Below, in pieces: positions 26,536 through 34,655 of a stretch of 64,000 bases of DNA. Source of the stretch: Pseudodesulfovibrio alkaliphilus (GTDB taxonomy: Bacteria; Desulfobacterota; Desulfovibrionia; Desulfovibrionales; Desulfovibrionaceae); the NCBI RefSeq assembly GCF_009729555.1, contig NZ_WODC01000003.1, positions 1-64,000 on the forward strand, read 5' to 3'. The notes under the pieces are model-generated. The model was not told where the DNA came from and did not search any database. It saw only the letters and a list, made by a program, of their open reading frames with translations. The position numbers and the translations under genes are program-made. The first letter of the stretch is position 1. Each line of letters starts with the position of its first letter.

Positions 26536-27645
26536 TTACTTTCCAGCGGCGGGATGCACGTCCAGACAGATTTTTGGGTCGCGGTCAGGCCCAGGGCCGC
26601 GGGCCATGGCAAGGTTGTCGAGGTAGTCCGCCTTGCCCGACCGGGCACTATGGGCGGCGGCGAACCGCTCAACAGCGGCGGCCCTGTCCCCGCGCCGGAA
26701 GGCGATGACGCCCAGATTGTTTTCGGCGCAGGGGTGCCCGGGGGCGAGGTCAAGGGCCTGCCCAAAGGAGGCTTCCGAGGCGTCGAGGTCTCCCACCACG
26801 GCAAATTGCACCCCGCGGACAAGCCGTTGGCCGACAGCGTCGAGAAGCACATGGTCCAGCCCCCGGCAGGGACAACGCGGCCGAACGCAGGGCTGCGGCC
26901 CGTCAAACAGGCGCACCTCGCCGAGCACGTTGCCGAGCACGGTCTTGTCGCCCGGACAACGATAGACCGTGCCGTCCTCGTCCAGGCGCAGAAGCGTACG
27001 CCCGGCGTGGCAGGGCACGCCCATGAAGTTGAAGGCGACCTTGAGTCCCTGCTCGGGATGGTCGGCAAAGATGGCGTGTGCCCGCTCGCCGTAGGCCTCG
27101 GGGTAGCGCCGCCCCTGATGCTCGCCCCGAAAGGGACGCGGAGTGATGCCTATGCCGTGGCGGGCAAAAAACTCGCAGTCGGCAGCGAACCGTGTCTCAA
27201 GCTCCGGGTGGACCACGTAGTTGACGATGACCTTGAACCCGGAATCCGCCAGCAGCCGGGCGTTGTCGATGAATGCGGCCACCCCCCTGACGCGCTCGCG
27301 CTCCTTGATATGCAAGGCCACGTAGAGATCCTGTACGCGGGCCGGATCAATGCGCCGGGCGAACTCGCGCACCCTGGAGGACATCGAGAGGTTGGTGTCC
27401 ACGCCGATGCGGTGATGCCGGGTCAGGGCGGCGCAGATGTCCACGAAACCTGGATAGATGAAGGGCTCGCCCCCGGTCATGCCCACGGTCCACTCCCGGC
27501 CCGTGGCATCAAGAAAGGCGCGTATCCGGTCCACGGGCAGAATCTGGGTAACGGGGGTGTTGTCGTGGGGGAAGTAGCAGTATTCGCAGCGAAAATTGCA
27601 CTTCCGCGTCATGTTCCATATGATGTTGCTGGCAGGCTCGCGCAC
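26536..27645 (-). CDS. Radical SAM protein with C-terminal TPR-like region
   Basis: A 369-residue protein with the [4Fe-4S]/S-adenosylmethionine motif CNFRCEYC close to the N terminus, followed by GMTGGEPF and the VDTNLS strand of the radical SAM barrel. Further cysteines (VPCHAG, YRCPGDKT, RPRCPC) suggest an auxiliary cluster or SPASM-like segment. The last ~90 residues look like two TPR repeats (ASFGQALDLAPGHP, AAVERFAAAHSA). I place the start at GTG 27645, with AGAGG upstream; the frame stays open further but runs under the divergent gene. It heads a three-gene operon with two glycosyltransferases, so it may modify a sugar, lipid or peptide in the same pathway. Confidence 0.8.
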   Translation of the reverse strand: MREPASNIIWNMTRKCNFRCEYCYFPHDNTPVTQILPVDRIRAFLDATGREWTVGMTGGEPFIYPGFVDICAALTRHHRIGVDTNLSMSSRVREFARRIDPARVQDLYVALHIKERERVRGVAAFIDNARLLADSGFKVIVNYVVHPELETRFAADCEFFARHGIGITPRPFRGEHQGRRYPEAYGERAHAIFADHPEQGLKVAFNFMGVPCHAGRTLLRLDEDGTVYRCPGDKTVLGNVLGEVRLFDGPQPCVRPRCPCRGLDHVLLDAVGQRLVRGVQFAVVGDLDASEASFGQALDLAPGHPCAENNLGVIAFRRGDRAAAVERFAAAHSARSGKADYLDNLAMARGPGPDRDPKICLDVHPAAGK

Positions 27646-27753
27646 GGGTTGAATCCTCTGGCCCCCTTCCTGACATGTATCGAATGAAAACGCCAGACCG
27701 CGGCTTGCGGTTCCGGGGAAACGTCTGCTACAAGGGCTGTCACCGAGGAAACC

Positions 27754-28548
27754 ATGGTCGCTGAGTTGTTCACCCCGCTGCTCGATGAGCTGGATGTCTG
27801 GTCCCGCGCCGGAGTAGTGGCGGGCCTGTGGTGGCGCGACGACGACGCGGCCGCGCCCAGCCCCGCCCTGGAACGGCTGACGCGCCTGGGCGCGGACCAC
27901 GGCGTGGCCTGCGGGCTGGCCGTTATCCCGGCCAGAACGGGAATTGGGCTGCGCGACCATGTGCTGGGTGCGCCCGGTCTGCTGGTACTCCAGCATGGCT
28001 ACGCCCACGCCAACCACGCGCCGCCGGGCAACGGGGCCTGGGAGCTTGGCCCGCATCGGCCCATGGCCGAAATTCTGGCCGAGCTGCGCTCTGGCATGCG
28101 GACCCTGGGCGACCTCTTCGGAGAGCGGTTCGTGCCGACCGTGGTGCCGCCATGGAACAGAATGGACCCGGCCCTGCTCGACCTGCTGCCCGGTCTGGGT
28201 TTTTGCGGCGTGTCGGCCGAGGGCGGGACGGATGCGCCCGCGCCACCGCCCGGACTGCGCCGGGCCGATGCCCACTGCGACCTGCTCACATGGAAACATG
28301 GGCCTGCGCGTTTCGCGGGCCTGGAAAAATGCGTGACCTCCATTGCGGAACACCTTAAGGAAAAACGGTCCGGCCGCGTGAACCCGGACGAACCCACGGG
28401 CATACTCACCCACCATCTGGAGATGGATGAAAATGCCTGGGGCTTCATGGAAGACCTGCTTTCGGCCACCCGCTCCCATCCCGCCGCCGCCTGGATGAGC
28501 CCCGCCGAGATCTGGCCGCCAGCCGCCCAATCGAAAGGAAGACCATAA
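27754..28548 (+). CDS. NodB-like polysaccharide deacetylase family protein (2)
   Basis: A 264-residue relative of the protein at 21997. It shares WWRDDDAAAP (D29-D31), the histidine signature LQHGYAHANH (H81, H85) and VPPWNR (R136). No signal peptide is visible. It is divergent from the radical SAM operon, 108 bases away, with GAGGAAACC before the ATG, and it overlaps the GNAT gene by one base (TAATG). A cytosolic N- or O-deacetylase for a sugar intermediate is the likeliest role; a deacetylase paired with an acetyltransferase suggests acyl exchange on a glycan, which is an inference. Confidence 0.75.
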   Translation: MVAELFTPLLDELDVWSRAGVVAGLWWRDDDAAAPSPALERLTRLGADHGVACGLAVIPARTGIGLRDHVLGAPGLLVLQHGYAHANHAPPGNGAWELGPHRPMAEILAELRSGMRTLGDLFGERFVPTVVPPWNRMDPALLDLLPGLGFCGVSAEGGTDAPAPPPGLRRADAHCDLLTWKHGPARFAGLEKCVTSIAEHLKEKRSGRVNPDEPTGILTHHLEMDENAWGFMEDLLSATRSHPAAAWMSPAEIWPPAAQSKGRP

Positions 28549-29408
28549 TGACCGCCACCCTGCGCCCCGCCGAAGCCAGCGACATCGACGCCATCTGCAC
28601 CCTGCTGCACACCCACATGAATCCCGAATATCCCGTTGAGCGGTGGAAACGCCTCTTTGCCGCCCCCTGGTGCGCGGAAAGCCCGGACATGGGCATCGTG
28701 GCAGAGGACGCGGGACGCATCGTGGGCTTTCACGGCCATGTCTGCTCCCATCGGCCCATCGGCTCCCGGCGCGAGCGGTTTCTCAACTTCACCTCCTGGT
28801 ACCTCCTCAAGGAATACCGGGGCCAGGGGCTGGGCCGGGCCATGATCGAGATGGCCACTGCAGACCCGGACGTGACCTACACTGTCATCTCCCTGTCTCC
28901 CAAGCGACTTGATTTTTTTAAAAAGATGGGCCTTGACGTGCTCGACACCGAGCGACTGCTCTGGCGCAAGGACGGCCACGAGTTCGAGAACCTCGAACTT
29001 ATTCACGACCCCGAGGTGATGATGACCCGGGCCAACCCCGACGAGGTCAAGGTGCTCAAGGACCATCTGGGCCTGGCCGTGACCCCGGTGCTGGTTTCCA
29101 CGCGCTGCACCCAGTGCCTGCTGCTGCTCTCCATCGCCGCCAAGGGCAACAACGTCACCTACTACGACGTGCTCTACCGCAGCAATCCCGGCCTGTTCAC
29201 CGACCGGGCGCCCGACATAGCCCAGGCCCTGCTGCCCGAAGGCGACTGTGTGCTGGCCGCCGACCGCCGCTTTGTGGAAAAAGTCGGCGACGGGGCCGAG
29301 GTGGAGGCCATCCCCTCGCCGCGCTTTTACAAATCCTCCCGGATAAAGCCGCGCAACGTGGATCTCGCCTACTCAGAGATCGTCCTGCTGGGCCAGAAGC
29401 TGGATTGA
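28548..29408 (+). CDS. GNAT-family N-acetyltransferase
   Basis: A 286-residue protein whose N-terminal ~150 residues form a GNAT fold. The acetyl-CoA pyrophosphate-binding motif A reads YRGQGLGRAMIEMA, followed by SLSPKRLDFFKKMGL. The remaining ~130 residues form a second, unrecognised region (possibly a second degenerate GNAT domain). Its ATG overlaps the stop codon of the deacetylase-like gene, so the two are translationally coupled. Substrate unknown; a sugar amine is plausible from context. Confidence 0.78.
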   Translation: MTATLRPAEASDIDAICTLLHTHMNPEYPVERWKRLFAAPWCAESPDMGIVAEDAGRIVGFHGHVCSHRPIGSRRERFLNFTSWYLLKEYRGQGLGRAMIEMATADPDVTYTVISLSPKRLDFFKKMGLDVLDTERLLWRKDGHEFENLELIHDPEVMMTRANPDEVKVLKDHLGLAVTPVLVSTRCTQCLLLLSIAAKGNNVTYYDVLYRSNPGLFTDRAPDIAQALLPEGDCVLAADRRFVEKVGDGAEVEAIPSPRFYKSSRIKPRNVDLAYSEIVLLGQKLD

Positions 29409-29431
29409 CCCAGCCCCGGGCCTTCCCCGGC

Positions 29432-29460
29432 TTGCCCTGACGCCCCGGGCGGGGTATGGT
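29432..29460 (+). promoter_or_regulatory. Possible promoter of the cupin gene
   Basis: TTGCCC (29432-29437), 17-bp spacer, TATGGT (29455-29460). The -10 ends only five bases before the ATG at 29466, so a transcript from here would be leaderless or nearly so. Confidence 0.35.
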
Positions 29461-29465
29461 CGGGC

Positions 29466-30077
29466 ATGAGTGAAGACAACAAGGACTTTCCCACGGCAGT
29501 GGCCGCGCCCGAAGGCGACATCGTCCCCCTGACCCTGACCATGGTGGGCAACCTGCTGGCCATGTCGCGACAGAGCCCGCGAAAGCGGGTGGTCCAGAGG
29601 CTGCACAAGACGCTTGACGCGGGCACACACCGCATGTTCAACGCGCTCCAGCCCGGCACCTACATCCCCCCCCACCGCCATCTGCACCCGGTCAAGAGCG
29701 AGACCATCCTGGTCATCTCCGGCTCGGTGCTCTTTGTGCGCTTCACCGAGGACGGCGGCATCGCCGACCATACCCTGCTCCAGCCCGGCACCGAGAGCTT
29801 CGGCGTGGACGTGGCTCCCCATGTCTACCACACCTATGTGGCGCTCAAGCCCGACACCCTGATCTTCGAGGTCAAGGACGGCCCCTTCGAAAAGGAAAGG
29901 GACAAGGACATTCCGGCCTGGGCTCCGGCCGAGGATGCCCAAGAGGCCGAGGCGTACATGCTGGGTATGCTCAAGGATCTGTCCGAGCGGGCAACGGCCC
30001 AGGCCGACGCGGCAAAGGCCGAGGCGGAGGGCAACGCCGCCGGAGAAAAAGAACGGGACAGGAACGACGAAGCCTGA
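29466..30077 (+). CDS. WbuC-family cupin-fold metalloprotein
   Basis: A 203-residue cupin. The metal-binding cupin motif PPHRHLHPVKSETILVISG supplies two histidines and a glutamate, and VAPHVYHTYVAL supplies the third. Members are often found in O-antigen or polysaccharide gene clusters, where the function is unsettled. Beyond the cupin there is an acidic, alanine-rich C-terminal extension of about 60 residues. It stands just downstream of the deacetylase-GNAT pair, which supports the glycan theme of this region. Its own promoter may lie directly before the ATG. Confidence 0.72.
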   Translation: MSEDNKDFPTAVAAPEGDIVPLTLTMVGNLLAMSRQSPRKRVVQRLHKTLDAGTHRMFNALQPGTYIPPHRHLHPVKSETILVISGSVLFVRFTEDGGIADHTLLQPGTESFGVDVAPHVYHTYVALKPDTLIFEVKDGPFEKERDKDIPAWAPAEDAQEAEAYMLGMLKDLSERATAQADAAKAEAEGNAAGEKERDRNDEA

Positions 30078-30205
30078 CCTGCCCGTCGCCGCCCGAACAG
30101 CTTTCGCGCCCCACCCCGGCTCCGTGCTTCCGGGCCTGACGCCGGGGTTGCGCCGCACTGCCCGAATGCTGTACACGATGTGATCTTTTTCCAAGGAGAC
30201 CGCAC

Positions 30206-31117
30206 GTGAACAGCCGCATTCTCCGGGCAGACATCCTGCTCTTCGTCACCGCCGCCATCTGGGGCTTCGCCTTTGTGGCCCAGCGCATGGGCATGGACCA
30301 CATCGGCCCCCTGACCTTCAACGGGGTGCGCTTCGCCCTGGGCGCCCTGGCCCTGGTTCCGCTGGTGGTGTACATGGAAAAACGCCGCACTCCCGGTTTT
30401 GTGGGCACGGACAGGAAAAAAATGGCCGCGGGCGGCGGGCTGCTCGGGCTGGCCCTGTTCTGCGGGGCCACCCTCCAGCAGATGGGGCTGGCCGCGCCGC
30501 AACTGGCGACCATGGGCTTTGAGGCGTCCACCGCGGGCAAGGCGGGGTTCATCACCGGACTCTATGTGGTCTTCGTGCCCATCTTCGGCCTGATGCTGGC
30601 CCAGCGGCCCGGATGGGGCACTTGGCTCGGCGCATCACTGGCCGTGGTGGGCATGTACCTGCTCTCGGTCACTTCGGGGGTCTCCATCGCCTTTGGCGAC
30701 CTGCTCATCCTCATCGGTGCGCTTTTCTGGGCCGGGCATGTGCTGCTCATCGGCAAGCTCTCGCCCGGCATGGACGCGGTGGACGCGGTCAAGCTCTCCA
30801 CAGTCCAATTCGCGGCCTGCGCCGCCTTGAGCCTCATCGGAGCCGTTGCCACCGAGGAGATTGCCCTGGCCGGGCTGCGTAGCGCGGCCCTGCCCATCGC
30901 CTACGGCGGGCTCATGTCCGTGGGCGTGGCCTACACCCTCCAGGTGGTGGCCCAACGCGACGCCCAGCCCGCCCACGCGGCCATCATCCTGAGCCTTGAG
31001 GCCGTGTTCGCGGTTGTGGGCGGCTGGCTGATGCTCGGCGAACTGCTCTCCCTGCGCGCCCTGATCGGCTGCGGCCTGATGCTGGCGGGCATGATCTTAA
31101 GCCAGCTCAAACCCTGA
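30206..31117 (+). CDS. EamA/DMT-family transporter
   Basis: A 303-residue drug/metabolite transporter with ten predicted membrane helices in two EamA repeats. FVTAAIWGFAFVAQRMGM in the first helix is typical, and SLEAVFAVVGGWLMLGE in the ninth is the family signature. Members usually export amino acids, nucleosides or other small metabolites; the substrate cannot be read here. Start is GTG at 30206 with AAGGAG seven bases upstream. It is convergent with the methyltransferase gene 16 bases away. Confidence 0.88.
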   Translation: MNSRILRADILLFVTAAIWGFAFVAQRMGMDHIGPLTFNGVRFALGALALVPLVVYMEKRRTPGFVGTDRKKMAAGGGLLGLALFCGATLQQMGLAAPQLATMGFEASTAGKAGFITGLYVVFVPIFGLMLAQRPGWGTWLGASLAVVGMYLLSVTSGVSIAFGDLLILIGALFWAGHVLLIGKLSPGMDAVDAVKLSTVQFAACAALSLIGAVATEEIALAGLRSAALPIAYGGLMSVGVAYTLQVVAQRDAQPAHAAIILSLEAVFAVVGGWLMLGELLSLRALIGCGLMLAGMILSQLKP

Positions 31118-31133
31118 CCCGCCCCGGACAGCG

Positions 31134-31772
31134 TCAGGCGGGAAGCCGCAGCAAAGCCCAGAATCCGTTGGAGAGGTGGCCGTGCATGGTCTCGAAGACC
31201 GTCTCCTCGAAAACCACCGTCTCGAAATCGAGAAACAGGGCTTCCATGTGGTTGCGGTCATGGTGACGCATGATCCCGCCGTCATCCACGTCAAAAATGC
31301 CGTAAATACCGTACTTTTCATGGCCGATCTTGTAGCGGTCGAGGTTGCGCCGGTCGCGGTTGAGCAGAAAGTCGTTGACGTAGAGCAGCCCGCCCGGGCG
31401 CAGCACCCGCTTGAGCTCCAGCAGGGCCTCGGCCTGGGCCCTGGTCTCGACGATGCAGGTGAACACGCCGAGCATCATGGCCGCGTCAAAGACGTTGTCC
31501 CCGAAGGGAAGCGGACCGCCCGGATAGGCAACGAGGTCCAGGCCCGGATGCTCGGCCCGGCCGCGCTCGATGAGGGGCTCGGAAAAATCAATGCCGGTCA
31601 GGCCGGTGTACCCCGCCGCGGCCAACTCGGCCAGGGTCCGCCCGTAGCCGCAGCCGAAGTCGAGCACCCGTGCGTCCCTGTCCACATGTTCCTGAAAAAC
31701 GTCCATCCTGAACGGCGTGGTGAAGGTCTTGTCCCTTCCCCGCTCCGTCCAGTATCTTCGTTGATCCTGCAT
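31134..31772 (-). CDS. Class I SAM-dependent methyltransferase
   Basis: A 212-residue Rossmann-fold methyltransferase. Motif I VLDFGCGYGRTL binds SAM, followed by the acidic residue in GIDFSEPLIERG and motif IV in FDAAMMLGVFTCI; a post-motif LKRVLRPGGLLYVNDF also matches. The closest general class is UbiE/Methyltransf_11-like, and the acceptor is unknown. AAGGAGG precedes the ATG. It lies 45 bases after htrA in the same direction and may be cotranscribed with the proteolysis genes. Confidence 0.85.
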   Translation of the reverse strand: MQDQRRYWTERGRDKTFTTPFRMDVFQEHVDRDARVLDFGCGYGRTLAELAAAGYTGLTGIDFSEPLIERGRAEHPGLDLVAYPGGPLPFGDNVFDAAMMLGVFTCIVETRAQAEALLELKRVLRPGGLLYVNDFLLNRDRRNLDRYKIGHEKYGIYGIFDVDDGGIMRHHDRNHMEALFLDFETVVFEETVFETMHGHLSNGFWALLRLPA

Positions 31773-31817
31773 ACCCCTCCTTCGGGTGGTGCGTTCCCCG
31801 GTTCCCGTCCCTGCCGC

Positions 31818-33182
31818 CTACAGCGTCAGCCGGACATGGTAGAGACCGCGCCCGCGCTGAACGCGCATGAACACGGCATTGTTCATCCTGTTTCGCAAAA
31901 AAGCGTTGAGCAGGTCAAGGCCGGAGGCCAGCCGCCTGTTGCCTATCTGATGAATGATGTCGCCCGGTTGCAGCCCCAGTTGGGCGGCCGCGCTGCCGGG
32001 CCTCACCCGCGTCACTTCGGCCCCGCCCCCCTGGCGGTCCACCAGCTCGAAGCCCCAGCGGGCGAGCACCAGCTCCAGCGCCCTGGCCCGGTCCAGGGGC
32101 TGGGGACGCAGGGTCAATCCGCGCTCCTGACCGTCTCGCAGCACTGTCAGCGTCACGGTCTCGGTGCGGGTCACGCCGAAGAGCCTGGCCAGGTAGTCGT
32201 CCTTGCCCGTCAGCTCGCGGCCGTTGAAGTCCAGGACGATGTCTCCGGGCCGGATGTCCGCGGCCGCGGCCGGTGTATCGGGATGGACCTCGGCCACCAG
32301 CAGCCCGCTCAGGCTTCTGAGCCGGAAATACCGCGCCGTGGCCTGATCCACGTCCTGGCCGAAGAGGCCGAGCCAGATGGGGGCCACATGGCCGGTGTCG
32401 AGCAGCTCGCGGACCACGAGCTTGGCCTTGTTCACCGGAATGGCGAAGCCGATGCCCTCGGCCCCGGCCCGGATGGCGGTGGTGATGCCGATGAGCTGGC
32501 CGTGGATGTTGAGCAGCGGCCCGCCCGAGTTGCCGGGATTGATGGCCGCATCGGTCTGGATGAAGCTGCCGAAGGCCCCGCGCTCGGTGGTCATGGGCCG
32601 GTTCAGGGCCGAAACCACCCCCGTGGTCACGGTGTGGGAGTAGCCAAAGGGGTTGCCGATGGCGATGACCGTCTCGCCGATGAGGATGTCGTCGGAATCG
32701 CCCATGGCAACCTGGGGCAGTCCCTGGGCGTCGGTGAGCCGCAGCACGGCAAGGTCGAAGTCCGGGTCCGAACCCACCAGCTCGGCCACGTACTCGCGGC
32801 CGTCGAGCAGACGAGCCGCAATGTCGTCGCCCCCGGCCACGACATGGGCGTTGGTCAGGACCAGTCCCTTGGCGCCGTCGATGATCACCCCGGAGCCGAG
32901 GTTGTGGGACGGCCCGGACCGCTGGCCGGGAAACCCTCCGAAAAACCTGTCGAAAAAAGGATCGCCAAAGGGCGAGCGTACGCCGGGCTGGTCGCGCCGG
33001 GCCACGGTGATGTTGACCACCGACGGGCTTGTGGCCTGGACGGCACGGACAACGGGAGTACGCCGCTCGTCCGCCCCGGCAGCCTGATTCCTGGCCAAAG
33101 CGTCGCCCGCCCCGGCCCACAGCCCGGCCATGAACAGGACCAGCGCCAGGACCGCGGGCAGACGACGCGGACTTCGGTCCAT
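31818..33182 (-). CDS. Periplasmic HtrA/DegP-family serine protease
   Basis: A 454-residue envelope quality-control protease-chaperone. A signal peptide (VLALVLFMAGLWAGAGDALA) leads to a trypsin-like domain with the catalytic triad H113 (TNAHVV), D143 (DFDLAVL) and S219 (GNSGGPL). Two PDZ domains follow (about 265-350 and 370-450), the second with LQPGDIIHQI. It begins one base after the htpX stop codon (TAACATG), so the pair is translationally coupled and probably responds to envelope stress as a unit. Confidence 0.94.
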   Translation of the reverse strand: MDRSPRRLPAVLALVLFMAGLWAGAGDALARNQAAGADERRTPVVRAVQATSPSVVNITVARRDQPGVRSPFGDPFFDRFFGGFPGQRSGPSHNLGSGVIIDGAKGLVLTNAHVVAGGDDIAARLLDGREYVAELVGSDPDFDLAVLRLTDAQGLPQVAMGDSDDILIGETVIAIGNPFGYSHTVTTGVVSALNRPMTTERGAFGSFIQTDAAINPGNSGGPLLNIHGQLIGITTAIRAGAEGIGFAIPVNKAKLVVRELLDTGHVAPIWLGLFGQDVDQATARYFRLRSLSGLLVAEVHPDTPAAAADIRPGDIVLDFNGRELTGKDDYLARLFGVTRTETVTLTVLRDGQERGLTLRPQPLDRARALELVLARWGFELVDRQGGGAEVTRVRPGSAAAQLGLQPGDIIHQIGNRRLASGLDLLNAFLRNRMNNAVFMRVQRGRGLYHVRLTL

Positions 33183-33183
33183 G

Positions 33184-34035
33184 TTAGCGCCCCCTCCCGG
33201 CCATGGCCCGCAGCCGGGCGATGCGCTCGGCCACTGGCGGATGCGTGGCGAACAGCGAGGACGCCCCGCTGCCCCGGAACGGGCTGACGATGAACATGTT
33301 CTCCGTGGCAGGGCTGCCCTGCAGGGGTACGCGCTCGGCAGCGGCGTCGAGCTTGCCCAGGGCCCCGGCCAGATGGAGCGGGTCGCCGCTGAGGCGTGCC
33401 CCGGCCTCGTCGGCCAGATACTCGCGTGAGCGCGAGATGGCCATCTGGATCATGGCAGCGGCAATGGGCGCCAGGATGGCCAGGGCGATGGCCGCCAGGG
33501 GGTTGCCCCGCTCCCCGTCGCTGCGGCCGATGCCGAAGATGGCCGTCCACTGAAGCATATTGGCGATGAAGACAATGGCCCCGGCCAGCACGGCGGCCAC
33601 GGTCTGGATAAGGATGTCGCGGTTGGCGATGTGGCCCAACTCGTGGCCGAGCACGCCCTTGAGCTCGTCGGGATTGAGGATGGCCACGATGCCACGGGTC
33701 ACGGCCACCACGGCGTTCTCCGGGTTGCGCCCCGTGGCAAAGGCGTTGGGCGCGTCCTGGGGAATCAGCGCGATGCGGGGCTTGGGGATGCCCGCCCGGG
33801 CGGCCATCTCCTCGACCACGGCGTGGATGTGGGGTGCGTCGCCCCGCGAAAGATCCCGGGCCTTGTACATCTTCAGGACGATCCTGTCCGAGTACCAGTA
33901 GCTGCCCACGTTCATGACCATGGCAAAGCCAAAGGCGAGGACAAGCCCGGTGCGCCCGCCCATGAGGCCACCGAGGAAGAGCAGCAGGCCGGTCAGCAGA
34001 CCAAGGAAGAGTAGGGTCTTTATGTTGCTCGTCAT
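33184..34035 (-). CDS. htpX: Membrane zinc metalloprotease HtpX
   Basis: A 283-residue inner-membrane M48 protease that removes misfolded membrane proteins. Two N-terminal helices, the zinc motif HELGH (H131, E132, H135) and the third ligand E205 (SREYLADEAGA) are all present, and two more helices lie between them. ATG at 34035 is chosen because family similarity starts there (MTSNIKTLLFLG); GGAGG lies 11 bases upstream, a somewhat long spacing. It forms an operon with htrA, a functional pairing of membrane and periplasmic proteolysis. Confidence 0.95.
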   Translation of the reverse strand: MTSNIKTLLFLGLLTGLLLFLGGLMGGRTGLVLAFGFAMVMNVGSYWYSDRIVLKMYKARDLSRGDAPHIHAVVEEMAARAGIPKPRIALIPQDAPNAFATGRNPENAVVAVTRGIVAILNPDELKGVLGHELGHIANRDILIQTVAAVLAGAIVFIANMLQWTAIFGIGRSDGERGNPLAAIALAILAPIAAAMIQMAISRSREYLADEAGARLSGDPLHLAGALGKLDAAAERVPLQGSPATENMFIVSPFRGSGASSLFATHPPVAERIARLRAMAGRGR

Positions 34036-34129
34036 GGTGTCGGTATCCTCCGGAAAAACATGCTTTCCATCAGATAGGCACTGGGGCGGCGGCGTCAAGC
34101 CCTACGGGGGTGTGCGCCTCGGCGACGGG

Positions 34130-34549
34130 TCAATCCACGGGAATCCGGCGGCGGGCGGAACGGGACTTCAACAGGGTTACGGTGAGCAATCCGCCCCGGA
34201 ACACGGCCGAGATCTCGCCGCCCACGCTCTCACCGGCCCCGGCGCACAGGCCGGCCAAGGCGAAACGACGGGCAAAAGGCCCCACGGCCCGCTCCACGAC
34301 GTGATGGCGCACCACCCCTTCCGTTCGACCTGGCGCTGTCCCGTGGACCCAGAGATCCTGGCCTCGCACCTCCACGGTCACATCCTCAAGGCTGATACCC
34401 GGCAACTCCACGACAATGACCACCCTGTCGGCGCACTCCAGTACATCGGCCGCAGGAACCCAGCAGCGTCCCACGCCCCCGCGATCCGCCCGGTTTGCGG
34501 CCCCGAGTCCCGCCATCTCCGCCCAGGGGGGCGCGTTTCCCTTGCCCAT
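34130..34549 (-). CDS. Hsp20/alpha-crystallin family small heat-shock protein
   Basis: A 139-residue ATP-independent chaperone. The alpha-crystallin domain is recognisable from ADRVVIVVELPGISLEDVTVEVRGQDLWVHG through a glycine-rich loop to FRGGLLTVTL. The usual C-terminal I-x-I is weakly represented by RRIPVD. ATG at 34549 with GGGAG upstream is chosen over an ATG at 34624, which would add a stretch unlike the family. It lies 94 bases before htpX on the same strand, so a stress operon Hsp20-HtpX-HtrA is possible. Confidence 0.78.
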   Translation of the reverse strand: MGKGNAPPWAEMAGLGAANRADRGGVGRCWVPAADVLECADRVVIVVELPGISLEDVTVEVRGQDLWVHGTAPGRTEGVVRHHVVERAVGPFARRFALAGLCAGAGESVGGEISAVFRGGLLTVTLLKSRSARRRIPVD

Positions 34550-34655
34550 GTCGGCTCCCGAGCACCCGCTCGAATCAATAATAATTTGCCCCTTGCCGAA
34601 AATCCATATAACAATGCGAGGCACAGCTCAACCTGTCAAACCCGCGAGGAGCGCC

